DNA of 40,679 nt, from contig JAHELT010000287.1 in NCBI GenBank assembly GCA_024644045.1, forward strand, positions 1-40,679, in the 5' to 3' direction. This DNA is from Chromatiales bacterium. Lineage in GTDB: Bacteria; Pseudomonadota; Gammaproteobacteria; JAHELT01. The notes beneath the pieces were generated by a model. The model saw only the letters and a list, made by a program, of their open reading frames with translations, was not told where the DNA came from and ran no database searches. The position numbers and the translations under genes were made by a program. The first letter of the stretch is position 1. Each line of letters begins with the position of its first letter. This document shows positions 24,735-32,087 of this stretch, in pieces.

Positions 24735-25991
24735 ATGCATCATGTAATCGTAGGCGCGGGCCCGGCCGGGGTCATCGCGGCGGAAACACTGCGGCGCTTG
24801 GACCGCGATGCGAAGATCACGCTGGTCGGCGACGAGCCGGAACCCCCCTATTCGCGCATGGCCATTCCCTACCTGCTGATCGACAAGATAAAGGAGCCGG
24901 GCACCTACCTGCGCAAGGACGCCGAGCACTTCGCCGCGCGTAACGCCGAGGTCGTTCACGACCGTGTCGGCGGCGTCGACACGAAGCGCCAGACGCTTTC
25001 GCTGACCAACGGCGGCAAGCTCAAGTACGACAGGTTGCTGATCGCGACCGGCTCGCACCCGGTCAGTCCTCCGATCCCGGGCATCGACAGCGCGGGTGTG
25101 CACCCCTGCTGGACGCTGGAAGATGCGCGCGCCATCATGAAGCTGGCAAAGCCGGGCGCCAACGTGGTGCTGATGGGCGCCGGCTTCATCGGTTGCATCA
25201 TCCTCGAGGCACTGGCTTCGCGCGGCGTGAATCTCACCGTCGTGGAAATGGAAAACCGCATGGTTCCACGCATGCTGGACGAGACGGCCGGCACGCTGCT
25301 CAAACAATGGTGCGAGAGCAAGGGCGTGCGGGTGCACACGTCGACCAAAGTGACCGCCGTCGAGGCGGCGAAAAAAGGGCTCGGCGTGAGCCTCGATAAC
25401 GGCGACACGCTGGAGGCGGCGCTGCTGATCTCGGCGACAGGCGTCAGACCCAACACGCAGTTTCTCGAGGGCAGCGGAGTCGACACCGACCAGGGCATCC
25501 TGGTCAATGCGTATCTGCAAACCAGCGTGGAGCATGTATACGCCGCCGGCGACGTCGCGCAGGGGCGCGATTTCTCCACCGGCGAGTACAGCGTGCAGGC
25601 GATTCAGCCCACCGCCGCCGATCACGGACACATCGCGGCCACCAACATGGCCGGCGGCAACACCCTGGAACACCCCGGCAGCGTGAACATGAACGTACTG
25701 GACACGCTGGGCCTGGTGTCCAGCTCGTTCGGCCTGTGGATGGGTGTGGACGGCGGCGACAGCGCCACGCTCACCGACCGGGACCGCTACCGCTACCTCA
25801 ATCTGCGCTTCGACGGGGATGTGCTGGTGGGCGCCAGTGCCCTGGGGCTGACCCAGCACGTGGGCGTGCTTCGCGGGCTGATCCAGACCCGCACGGCGCT
25901 CGGCCGCTGGAAAGACAAGCTGCTCGATGACCCGACCCGTGTCATGGAAGCCTACCTGGCCGGCACCCAGGCGATCGGGGCCAACGCTTGA
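24735..25991 (+). CDS. aorC: FAD/NAD-dependent oxidoreductase subunit (AorC-like)
   Basis: Pyridine nucleotide-disulfide oxidoreductase-fold flavoprotein of 418 residues. FAD loop IVGAGPAG (5-12), NAD loop LMGAGFIG (146-153) and the second FAD motif YAAGDV (269-274) are all present. There is no CxxxxC redox disulfide, so it belongs with the ferredoxin/NADH-type reductases. It would link the ferredoxin subunit to NAD+, letting aldehyde oxidation feed NADH or, in reverse, NADH drive acid reduction. Cytoplasmic. Ribosome site AGAGAGAG precedes the ATG. The next gene starts 43 bases after its stop. Confidence 0.88.
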   Translation: MHHVIVGAGPAGVIAAETLRRLDRDAKITLVGDEPEPPYSRMAIPYLLIDKIKEPGTYLRKDAEHFAARNAEVVHDRVGGVDTKRQTLSLTNGGKLKYDRLLIATGSHPVSPPIPGIDSAGVHPCWTLEDARAIMKLAKPGANVVLMGAGFIGCIILEALASRGVNLTVVEMENRMVPRMLDETAGTLLKQWCESKGVRVHTSTKVTAVEAAKKGLGVSLDNGDTLEAALLISATGVRPNTQFLEGSGVDTDQGILVNAYLQTSVEHVYAAGDVAQGRDFSTGEYSVQAIQPTAADHGHIAATNMAGGNTLEHPGSVNMNVLDTLGLVSSSFGLWMGVDGGDSATLTDRDRYRYLNLRFDGDVLVGASALGLTQHVGVLRGLIQTRTALGRWKDKLLDDPTRVMEAYLAGTQAIGANA

Positions 25992-26034
25992 GGGTGGCGC
26001 ACGGCCGGCCGCCGGCGATCGGCCAGGTCACCCG

Positions 26035-26334
26035 ATGCGCATCACGCTGAAGCTGTACGCCTCGCTGGGCGAGCTGCTGCCACCCGGCGCGCACGAGAAC
26101 GCCGCTCGGGTCGAGGTCGCGAACAGCGCCACGCTGAACGAGATCATCGACCAGTACCGGGTGCCGCGCGAGCTTGCGCACCTGGTGCTGATCAACGGGT
26201 TTTTCGCCTGCGAGGAGGATCGAGACAAGCCCGGCAGGTTGCGCGAAGGGGATACGCTCGCGATCTGGCCGCCGGTCGCCGGCGGCGATGTCCGCTGTCG
26301 CAGCCGGGCAGGCTACACTGAACCACACCGCTGA
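26035..26334 (+). CDS. MoaD/ThiS-family protein of the AOR operon, extended past Gly-Gly
   Basis: Beta-grasp sulfur-carrier-like protein of 99 residues (AorD-like by position). The fold core reads MRITLKLYASLGELLPPG through LREGDTLAIWPPVAGG. Gly83-Gly84 are not at the C-terminus: fifteen further residues, rich in Arg and with one Cys, follow before the TGA. Canonical MoaD must end in Gly-Gly to be adenylated and thiocarboxylated. AGGT seven bases before the ATG supports the start; the longer open frame upstream overlaps aorC. It could serve in dithiolene formation of the tungsten cofactor after trimming, or have lost the sulfur-carrier role. Its stop is embedded in the next gene's ribosome site. 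Confidence 0.8.
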   Translation: MRITLKLYASLGELLPPGAHENAARVEVANSATLNEIIDQYRVPRELAHLVLINGFFACEEDRDKPGRLREGDTLAIWPPVAGGDVRCRSRAGYTEPHR

Positions 26335-26346
26335 GGAGGTCTGAAA

Positions 26347-26757
26347 ATGGCGAAAGTGAACTCTTCCATGCACCTGGACGTTCCGGTGGAGAAGATGTGG
26401 GAGCTGATCGGCAAGTTCAACGGCCTGCCGAACTGGCACCCGGCGGTCGAGAGCAGCGAGCTCGAGGACGGCGGAGAGACGCGCAAGCTGAGTCTGGTCG
26501 GTGGCGGCTCCATCGTGGAGAAGCTGCAGAAACACGACGACGACAACTACACTTACAGCTACTCGATCGAGAACAGCCCGTTGCCGGTGGCCAATTACGT
26601 CTCGCAGCTGCGCGTGGTGCGCGACGGTGATGGCTGCAGCATCGAGTGGGGCAGCGAGTTCACGCCGGCCGGCGCCAGCGAATCCGACGCCGTGAAAGTC
26701 GTCCAGGGTATCTACCAGGCCGGGTTCGACAATCTGAAGAAAATGTTCGGTGGCTGA
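26347..26757 (+). CDS. SRPBCC-fold (START/Bet v1-like) protein
   Basis: 136 residues with the SRPBCC helix-grip pattern: MHLDVPVEKMWELIGKFNGLPNWHP at the N-terminus, strands through YTYSYSIENSPLPVANYVSQLRV, and a long C-terminal helix ending NLKKMFGG. Relatives include polyketide cyclase/dehydrase-like and MxaD-like proteins that bind hydrophobic ligands. No signal peptide. GAGGAGG lies eight bases before the ATG, a strong site. Placed between the MoaD-like gene and moaA of an aldehyde oxidoreductase operon, it may bind or deliver the aldehyde or assist enzyme maturation; this is inference from context. Confidence 0.82.
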   Translation: MAKVNSSMHLDVPVEKMWELIGKFNGLPNWHPAVESSELEDGGETRKLSLVGGGSIVEKLQKHDDDNYTYSYSIENSPLPVANYVSQLRVVRDGDGCSIEWGSEFTPAGASESDAVKVVQGIYQAGFDNLKKMFGG

Positions 26758-27073
26758 TGATGCCGCGCGTAGTGCCGCCGGTGAAATCGCCGAGACGTTC
26801 GAGCGCGAGATGGGGTTTTCGCACACCGAGTTCCGGCGCGCGCTGCAACGCACCTACGCGGACGCCGGCCTCAGCATGCGTGAGGACGGCGCGGACATCG
26901 CCGTGGCCGGTGGCCAGGTATGCATCCGCCTGGGACCGGAGCGCGTACGCCGGATCGCGTTGCTGGAGTTGCCGGTGACGACGATTTACTTTACCTTCGA
27001 GCACGTAAACGCGGCGCAACGCGCCGAGTTCATGCAGCGTTTCGAGCTCTATTTCCGCCGCGGAGGCGGTTGA
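26750..27073 (+). CDS. Unrecognised small protein of the AOR operon
   Basis: 107 residues, starting at a GTG that overlaps the last codons of the SRPBCC gene by eight bases, and ending nine bases before moaA, so it is firmly inside the operon. The N-terminal half is helical and acidic (GEIAETFEREMGFSHTEFRRALQRTY); the C-terminal half looks like a small beta sheet (ADIAVAGGQVCIRLGPERVRRIALLELPVTTIYFTFE) followed by a helix and RRGGG. No signal peptide, no metal-binding cluster, one Cys. I recognise no family. Its fixed place suggests a role in AOR assembly or cofactor handling. Confidence 0.75.
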   Translation: MADDAARSAAGEIAETFEREMGFSHTEFRRALQRTYADAGLSMREDGADIAVAGGQVCIRLGPERVRRIALLELPVTTIYFTFEHVNAAQRAEFMQRFELYFRRGGG

Positions 27074-27081
27074 GATACGTC

Positions 27082-28110
27082 ATGACGGCAGACGCAGGCA
27101 AGGCCATCACCGACCGGCTGGGACGCCACGTCCGGGATCTGCGCATCTCGGTCACCGACCGGTGCAATTTCCGCTGCGTGTACTGCATGCCGAAGAAAGT
27201 GTTCGGCGCCAGCTACAAGTTCCTGCCGCGCAGCGAGCTGCTCAGCTTCGAGGAGCTGGAGCGCGTGGCGGCCGCGGCTGCGCAGCTCGGGGTCCGCAAG
27301 CTGCGCATCACCGGCGGCGAGCCGCTGGTGCGCCACGATCTGGAACGCCTGCTCGAGCGGCTGGCCGGCATCGCCGGCATCGAAGACCTGAGTATGACCA
27401 CTAACGCGTCGTTGCTGACCCGCGAACGTGCCGCCGCCATCAAAGCGGCCGGCGTGAATCGCGTCAACGTGAGCCTGGATGCGCTGGACGACGAAACCTT
27501 CATGCGCATCAACGACGTGGGGTTCCCGGTGCAGAAGGTGCTGCAGGGCATCGAGAACGCCGAGGCAGTGGGCATCGGCTCGATCAAGGTGAACATGGTG
27601 GTCAAGCGCGGTGCCAACGAGCACAGCATCGTGCCCATGGCGCGCTTCTTCCACGGCACCGGGCACATCGTGCGCTTCATCGAGTACATGGATGTCGGCC
27701 ACACCAACGGCTGGCGCCTGGACGACGTGGTGCCGGCCACGGAGATCGCCGCGATGATCGACCGCGAGCTGCCGATCGAACCCCTGCAGGCCAACTACGC
27801 CGGTGAAGTGGCCAAGCGCTGGTGCTACACGGACGGCGGCGGCGAGATCGGCATCATCTCCTCGGTGACGCAGCCCTTCTGCGGCGAGTGCACGCGAGCG
27901 CGGTTGTCAGCGGTGGGCATGCTGTATACCTGCCTGTTTGCAACCTCGGGCCACGACCTGCGCGAAGCGCTCCGCTCCGGTATCGATGACGATGCGCTGC
28001 GTCAGCGGTTGAGCGCGATCTGGACGGCGCGTACCGATCGCTATTCGGAGGTCCGCAGCGAGGCGACAGTGAGCCTGCCGAAGATCGAGATGTCCTACAT
28101 CGGCGGCTAG
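27082..28110 (+). CDS. moaA: GTP 3',8-cyclase MoaA
   Basis: Radical SAM enzyme that opens molybdopterin synthesis by cyclising GTP. The N-terminal cluster motif is C28-X3-C32-X2-C35 (DRCNFRCVYC) and the C-terminal substrate-side cluster is C267-X2-C270-X13-C284 (PFCGEC, YTCLF). ITGGEPL near 76-82 binds SAM, and the protein ends in Ile-Gly-Gly, the conserved MoaA tail. I start at the ATG at 27082 (342 residues); the frame is open far upstream but overlaps the preceding gene. Its presence inside the AOR operon suggests a dedicated supply of pyranopterin to the tungsten enzyme. Confidence 0.95.
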   Translation: MTADAGKAITDRLGRHVRDLRISVTDRCNFRCVYCMPKKVFGASYKFLPRSELLSFEELERVAAAAAQLGVRKLRITGGEPLVRHDLERLLERLAGIAGIEDLSMTTNASLLTRERAAAIKAAGVNRVNVSLDALDDETFMRINDVGFPVQKVLQGIENAEAVGIGSIKVNMVVKRGANEHSIVPMARFFHGTGHIVRFIEYMDVGHTNGWRLDDVVPATEIAAMIDRELPIEPLQANYAGEVAKRWCYTDGGGEIGIISSVTQPFCGECTRARLSAVGMLYTCLFATSGHDLREALRSGIDDDALRQRLSAIWTARTDRYSEVRSEATVSLPKIEMSYIGG

Positions 28111-28173
28111 CGCGGCTCGCCGCACGGGCGCGACCTGCCCGCACGCCTGACCAGAAGCCCGACCCCAGCACCG

Positions 28174-28497
28174 ATGAACTACCTTCCCGAATCCGCCGCC
28201 GCCGCCTGGCAGGCCTACAATGCCATGGAAACCACCAAACAGCGGCACATAACGCTGCTCGCCGGGCTGGAGAACCGTTACGGCTCGCTGGCGAAAGCGC
28301 ATCTCGGTGAGACCCTGCTGCTCGACAAGCTCCTGCACGACCATGATCTGCAGGTCAAGTGCTTCACCCGGGAGATGGCGGCACTGAAGGAGGCCGATGC
28401 GAGCGCGCACGCGGCACTGCTGGCGTATATGCAGGAGATCAACGGCACGCTGGCGCGCTACACCAGCGAGGAGACGGGGCCGACCCAGCTGGCCTGA
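28174..28497 (+). CDS. Unrecognised small helical protein after moaA
   Basis: 107 residues, predicted almost wholly helical from its composition (AAAAWQAYNAMETTKQRH, LLLDKLLHDHDLQVKCFTREMAALKEADASAHAALLAYMQEING). Two amphipathic helices of 25-30 residues could form a hairpin or coiled coil. No signal peptide or membrane segment, one Cys. It starts 63 bases after moaA on the same strand without a strong ribosome site and may be the operon's last gene. I recognise no family. Confidence 0.65.
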   Translation: MNYLPESAAAAWQAYNAMETTKQRHITLLAGLENRYGSLAKAHLGETLLLDKLLHDHDLQVKCFTREMAALKEADASAHAALLAYMQEINGTLARYTSEETGPTQLA

Positions 28498-28842
28498 GGG
28501 CTGTCCGGTTGAGCGGGCCGTCGCCGTTGCGCTGGCGAGATCTCGTCAAATCAGAAGGCGTAACGAGACCGTCAGGCTTTGGAAACCCGCCTGGATAGCG
28601 GGAACCGGCCCCGATAAGCCGCCTGTAAGCGCTGCCGCGCGTTTGCGCCGACCGCTACTGTCGTATATTTTTACACTTCGGAACTTTTCTGTTGACTTGG
28701 AACTATCGTTGCATGATGTTCGCAATTCGCGATCAGCGCGGTTCTCGATGGTGTGTGTGGGAACGGTTGGCTTAGCTGGGTCGCGCGGGTGCCGTAGAGC
28801 AGTTACAAAACAACCCGCGGACCTGCACACGTGAGGGCGTGC
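28498..28842 (+). promoter_or_regulatory. Gene-free stretch with a possible promoter
   Basis: 345 bases with no convincing gene. In the AT-richer middle, TTGACT (28692-28697) and TGATGT (28714-28719) are 16 bases apart, a plausible but imperfect sigma-70 promoter for the rightward gene at 28843. Nothing else is recognisable. Confidence 0.35.
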
Positions 28843-30906
28843 ATGATCACTTGGCGTAGGAAAACGAAATCGCCGGGCCAGTCGGCCGGCGGAAATCCGG
28901 GACGGTTCAGGGAGCGTCTGCCGGCGCTGTATCTTGTGCTGACGGTGATGCTGGCGCTGCTTGCGTACGTCTATATACTCGGCTTCCCGGTCCTGGCACT
29001 GATCTACCTCGGGCGTGCGATGTTCTTCGCCACGCGCCTGGAATGGCTGGATCTCGCACAGAGCGCGTTCGCCAGCGCCGCCTTTGCGCTGATCGGCTAC
29101 CAGCTCTACCAGATCCGCCCGCAGGCGCCCAACCACGTTCCGCTGCCGGAGCCCGTGGCGCCGAAGCTGTTTCAGATGATCGAGCACGTGCGCGAGCAGA
29201 CTCGCGCGCCACGCCTGGCACGCGTCCTGATCGACGACGGCATGGACGTGCGCATGGTCTACACGCCGTTCAACGGCTACCCGTTCAGCTACTCGCATTC
29301 GCTGGTGATCGGCTTCGCGGCCATGCAGCTGCTCGCGCCCCTGCACTTCAAGGGCCTGGTTGCGCGCCGCCTCGGGCAGTCGTCACACCGTAACAACCGC
29401 CTGGTCAGCTGGCTGGCGACGCTGCGCTATTTCGGCCCGGCGTTGCTGAAGGCCTGTCCCGACTGGCGGGGCATCGACAACATCGTCGTACGCGTTTTCT
29501 TTCTCTGGTACGCGCCGCTGTATCAGCGCTGCAGCGTGCAGGTCGCGCGCATGCACGAGGTGTACGGGGATCGTTACATGATGGATCTGGTCAACGACCG
29601 CGACGTGGCCGAGCTGTTGACCGCTCAGGTGATCGCCGAGAACTATCTGCGCGAACGCTACATGCCGGCCATCATGGATCTGGCGCGCAAGCGCCCGACC
29701 CCGTCGCCGATGTTCTACAGCGGCATCGACCGGAAGTTCAACCGCTACTGGACCAGCACCGACGCGAAGCGCTGGCTGCAGCACGAGTTCGCGACGCGGC
29801 CGGCTGCCAACGACCCGCGTCCGTCTCTACGCCGCCGCCTGGCGGAGATCGGCCACAGCAGCCCGCGCCTGCCTTCGCCGTTGCGTCAGGCCGCCTCGCG
29901 GGTGCTCCTGGACGTCATGCTGAAGCCCATCATCGGCAAACTGGACCGGGCCTGGGCTCGCCGCGTCGCAAAACGCTGGCGGGCAACCCATGAACAGGCC
30001 AAGAAGGAAGTCCGCCGAATGGGGCGGCTGCACAAGAAATCGCGCGCCGAGCGTCTGTCGCCGCGCGAGAGCATCGAGCTGGCGACGCTGGTCGAGCGCT
30101 GTCACGGGCCGGCGAAAGCCGAGCCCTTCTACCGGCAACTGCTGAAGCTGCACGCCGGGGATGCGGCGGCGAACTACGCGGTCGGCAAGTTCCTGGCGGC
30201 GCGGCAGGATGAACGTGGCCTCACGGCGCTCGAGAAGGCGATGGACCTCGATGCGCGGTTCGCCAGCCGCGCCGGCAAGCTGATCGCGGCGTTCCACGCC
30301 GAGCGTCATCGCGAGAATGAGGACTCCGGCGAGTATCCTACGATTTCCGACACCGAGTTGCCGATCGTGGTCAGCGAAACCCGGGCCGCCGTGACCGAAA
30401 CGGGCATCCGTCAGGCGATTTCGGAGATCGGCGCACACGGCGCGGTGACCGATATCCGGTTGCGTAAGGCCATCACCGACCCGGGCGTGGATTCGCCCGC
30501 GGCCGCGGAGGAAGACGACCTGAAGAGCGGTCTGCATGCCGCCATTTCCGAGACCGGGCTGCGTGGCGCCGCGGCGATCGAAACGGGCCTGCGCGAGGTC
30601 GTCACCCAGACCGGCCAGCCGGTTCTCGCCACGGAGAAAGCCGAGCCCCGCGCGGGCAGCGAAGCCGAACCGCAGCGGGCGACGGAAAGCGATGATGCGC
30701 CCGCTGCCCCGCCGGCAGCCGTAACGGAAAAGGGACTGGCGGAACTCGATGTCAGCGAAGCGCTCGCCCGGACCGCCTCGCGCAGTTCGGTCACCGCCGC
30801 GGGCGTGCAGATGGCGATCACGGACAGCGCCGTGCGCAAGGCCATCACCGGCACCACAGCGGCGCTCGGCAAAGCCGCAAAAACGAGCAAGCACAGTCTC
30901 GCCTGA
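28843..30906 (+). CDS. M48-peptidase-like membrane protein lacking the zinc motif, with C-terminal repeats
   Basis: 687 residues. Two membrane helices (about 28-60 and 72-90) precede a region laid out like M48 peptidases: a strand DVRMVYTPFNGYPFSYSHSLVIGFAAMQLL, then GLVARRLGQSSHRNNRL, where family members have AHExGH. His, Glu and His are replaced by Arg175, Arg176 and Gln179, so zinc binding and catalysis should be lost. RMHEVYGDRY further on matches the third-ligand ExDADR block. A TPR-like helical part (about 410-490) and a repeat tail follow. The frame opens at GTG 28831, but GAGG six bases before ATG 28843 favours that start. Function unknown; a scaffold or ligand-binding pseudoprotease is plausible. 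Confidence 0.7.
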   Translation: MITWRRKTKSPGQSAGGNPGRFRERLPALYLVLTVMLALLAYVYILGFPVLALIYLGRAMFFATRLEWLDLAQSAFASAAFALIGYQLYQIRPQAPNHVPLPEPVAPKLFQMIEHVREQTRAPRLARVLIDDGMDVRMVYTPFNGYPFSYSHSLVIGFAAMQLLAPLHFKGLVARRLGQSSHRNNRLVSWLATLRYFGPALLKACPDWRGIDNIVVRVFFLWYAPLYQRCSVQVARMHEVYGDRYMMDLVNDRDVAELLTAQVIAENYLRERYMPAIMDLARKRPTPSPMFYSGIDRKFNRYWTSTDAKRWLQHEFATRPAANDPRPSLRRRLAEIGHSSPRLPSPLRQAASRVLLDVMLKPIIGKLDRAWARRVAKRWRATHEQAKKEVRRMGRLHKKSRAERLSPRESIELATLVERCHGPAKAEPFYRQLLKLHAGDAAANYAVGKFLAARQDERGLTALEKAMDLDARFASRAGKLIAAFHAERHRENEDSGEYPTISDTELPIVVSETRAAVTETGIRQAISEIGAHGAVTDIRLRKAITDPGVDSPAAAEEDDLKSGLHAAISETGLRGAAAIETGLREVVTQTGQPVLATEKAEPRAGSEAEPQRATESDDAPAAPPAAVTEKGLAELDVSEALARTASRSSVTAAGVQMAITDSAVRKAITGTTAALGKAAKTSKHSLA
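30373..30870 (+). repeat. Degenerate 9-10-residue repeats encoded at the 3' end of the M48-like gene
   Basis: The C-terminal 170 residues reuse the unit (A)(V/I)(T/S)(E/D)xG(L/I)R(x)A: AAVTETGIRQ, AISEIGAHG, AVTDIRLRK, AITDPGV, AAISETGLRG, AAIETGLRE, VVTQTGQP, AAVTEKGLAE, AITDSAVRK, AITGTTAALG. Units are broken by acidic, Pro/Ala-rich spacers. The arrangement suggests an amphipathic helical or solenoid tail of unknown role. Confidence 0.65.
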
Positions 30907-31437
30907 GCGGCTGCCCGCGCTGCTAGTATGTCGCAGGTCACCTTCTCGCTGAGCGTAGCGATCACCGGCACGCCGGACGCGAAACTGAATCCTCAATGTA
31001 GGTGCGCGGTCACGGTTTCGCCCGAGGCGTTCTCAACCCCAACGCGACACTCGCCTTGTTGATCGCTGTGAGCAGTGTCGTCGGCCGCGCGACGAACCCC
31101 GTTGAAGCCGCTGACGCCGCCGCGCCGCCGCAAGTGGTTGTGCTATGCTTCCCGCACGGCCATCGAGGTACCGGCGGAACATCCGTCAACCGCCTGCGCA
31201 CAGAGCAACAATGCACGGCGCGGGCAGTAATCAGCCGTCGCCGTTCGGCCGGCGACCGCTGCACCCTTCGCGCAGACGTCAAGCGCAGGGGGGCGAACAT
31301 GTCCGCCGCTACACCTCCTCAGCAGGCCGCCGGTTGCAGCGGCGCGGCTGCCGGCGAACCGTGCAATGTTCGAGGCGCTGTAAAGCTCGACGGCCGGAGT
31401 GCCGAAATAACAATCGAGCAAGGAGCGGAGGTGCTGC
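30907..31437 (+). other. Gene-poor interval before the PagL-like gene
   Basis: About 530 bases. A rightward frame is open from GTG 31002 to 31454, but it has no ribosome site, an Arg/Ala-rich composition of chance GC-rich sequence and overlaps the next gene. A shorter start at ATG 31299 has G-rich sequence before it and would give a 51-residue peptide; I rate it doubtful. TGCTATGCT at 31141-31149 resembles an extended -10 promoter element that could serve the downstream gene. Confidence 0.35.
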
Positions 31438-31974
31438 ATGCCACGTTCATGTAACTCTGCAACCGGAGCGACGCGCTCCACCCTGATTCCAGCCCTTCTG
31501 GTTCTGGTGTCCCTGTCCAGCACGGCGTACGCGAGATCGGATCTCGAGCTACGGGCCTACGCCGGCGTGTTCAACACGGACGCCTGGCTGGACAATACCG
31601 AGAGCGACGCACTGGAGGCTGGCGTGGAGCTCTATTTGTCGCCGATCGAGGACACGCGGATAGCGCCGCTTATCGGCACGGCCGCGAACGCCGACGATGC
31701 GTCTTGGCTGTACACCGGCGTGCGCTGGGGCCACTTTCTCGGGGCGGGCTGGCAGGCCGCCTTCAGCTTCGCGTTGACTTTTTACAACGAAGGTGACAGC
31801 AAGCCCCTGGGCAGCGATCTCGAGTTTCGCAGCGGGGTCGAGATGGCCTACGGGCTGGAGGGCGGACACGCGCTCGGTGCGCAGTTCTATCACATCTCCA
31901 ACGCCGGCATCTCGAACAGCAATCCGGGCAACAACTCACTGGTGTTTTTCTACAGCATTCCGATTCGCCCTTGA
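31438..31974 (+). CDS. PagL-like lipid A 3-O-deacylase (acyloxyacyl hydrolase family)
   Basis: Outer-membrane barrel of 178 residues with a signal peptide (hydrophobic IPALLVLVSLSSTAYA, cleavage near 32). The C-terminus carries the PagL signature QFYHISNAGISNSNPG and a final strand FFYSIPI like PagL's. His152 and Ser154 correspond to the catalytic His and Ser; the position of the third triad residue (Glu, twelve after Ser in Pseudomonas PagL) is Asn166 here. It would remove the 3-linked acyl chain from lipid A, if active. GGAGG lies six bases before the ATG. Confidence 0.78.
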   Translation: MPRSCNSATGATRSTLIPALLVLVSLSSTAYARSDLELRAYAGVFNTDAWLDNTESDALEAGVELYLSPIEDTRIAPLIGTAANADDASWLYTGVRWGHFLGAGWQAAFSFALTFYNEGDSKPLGSDLEFRSGVEMAYGLEGGHALGAQFYHISNAGISNSNPGNNSLVFFYSIPIRP

Positions 31975-32087
31975 AGGGGCCGCACCCAGCGCCCTGACCG
32001 GTCCCGGATCGACGGTAACGGTCGTGCGCGCAGGCGTGTGCGATACTCGCGGCCCGGCGAAGCGACCCTGGCAGGTGCGAACGGCAC

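Noticed and set aside
31002-31454. 150-residue rightward frame before the PagL-like gene
   Set aside because: GTG start without ribosome site, low-complexity Arg/Ala-rich sequence of the type produced by GC-rich non-coding DNA, and overlap with a well-supported gene.
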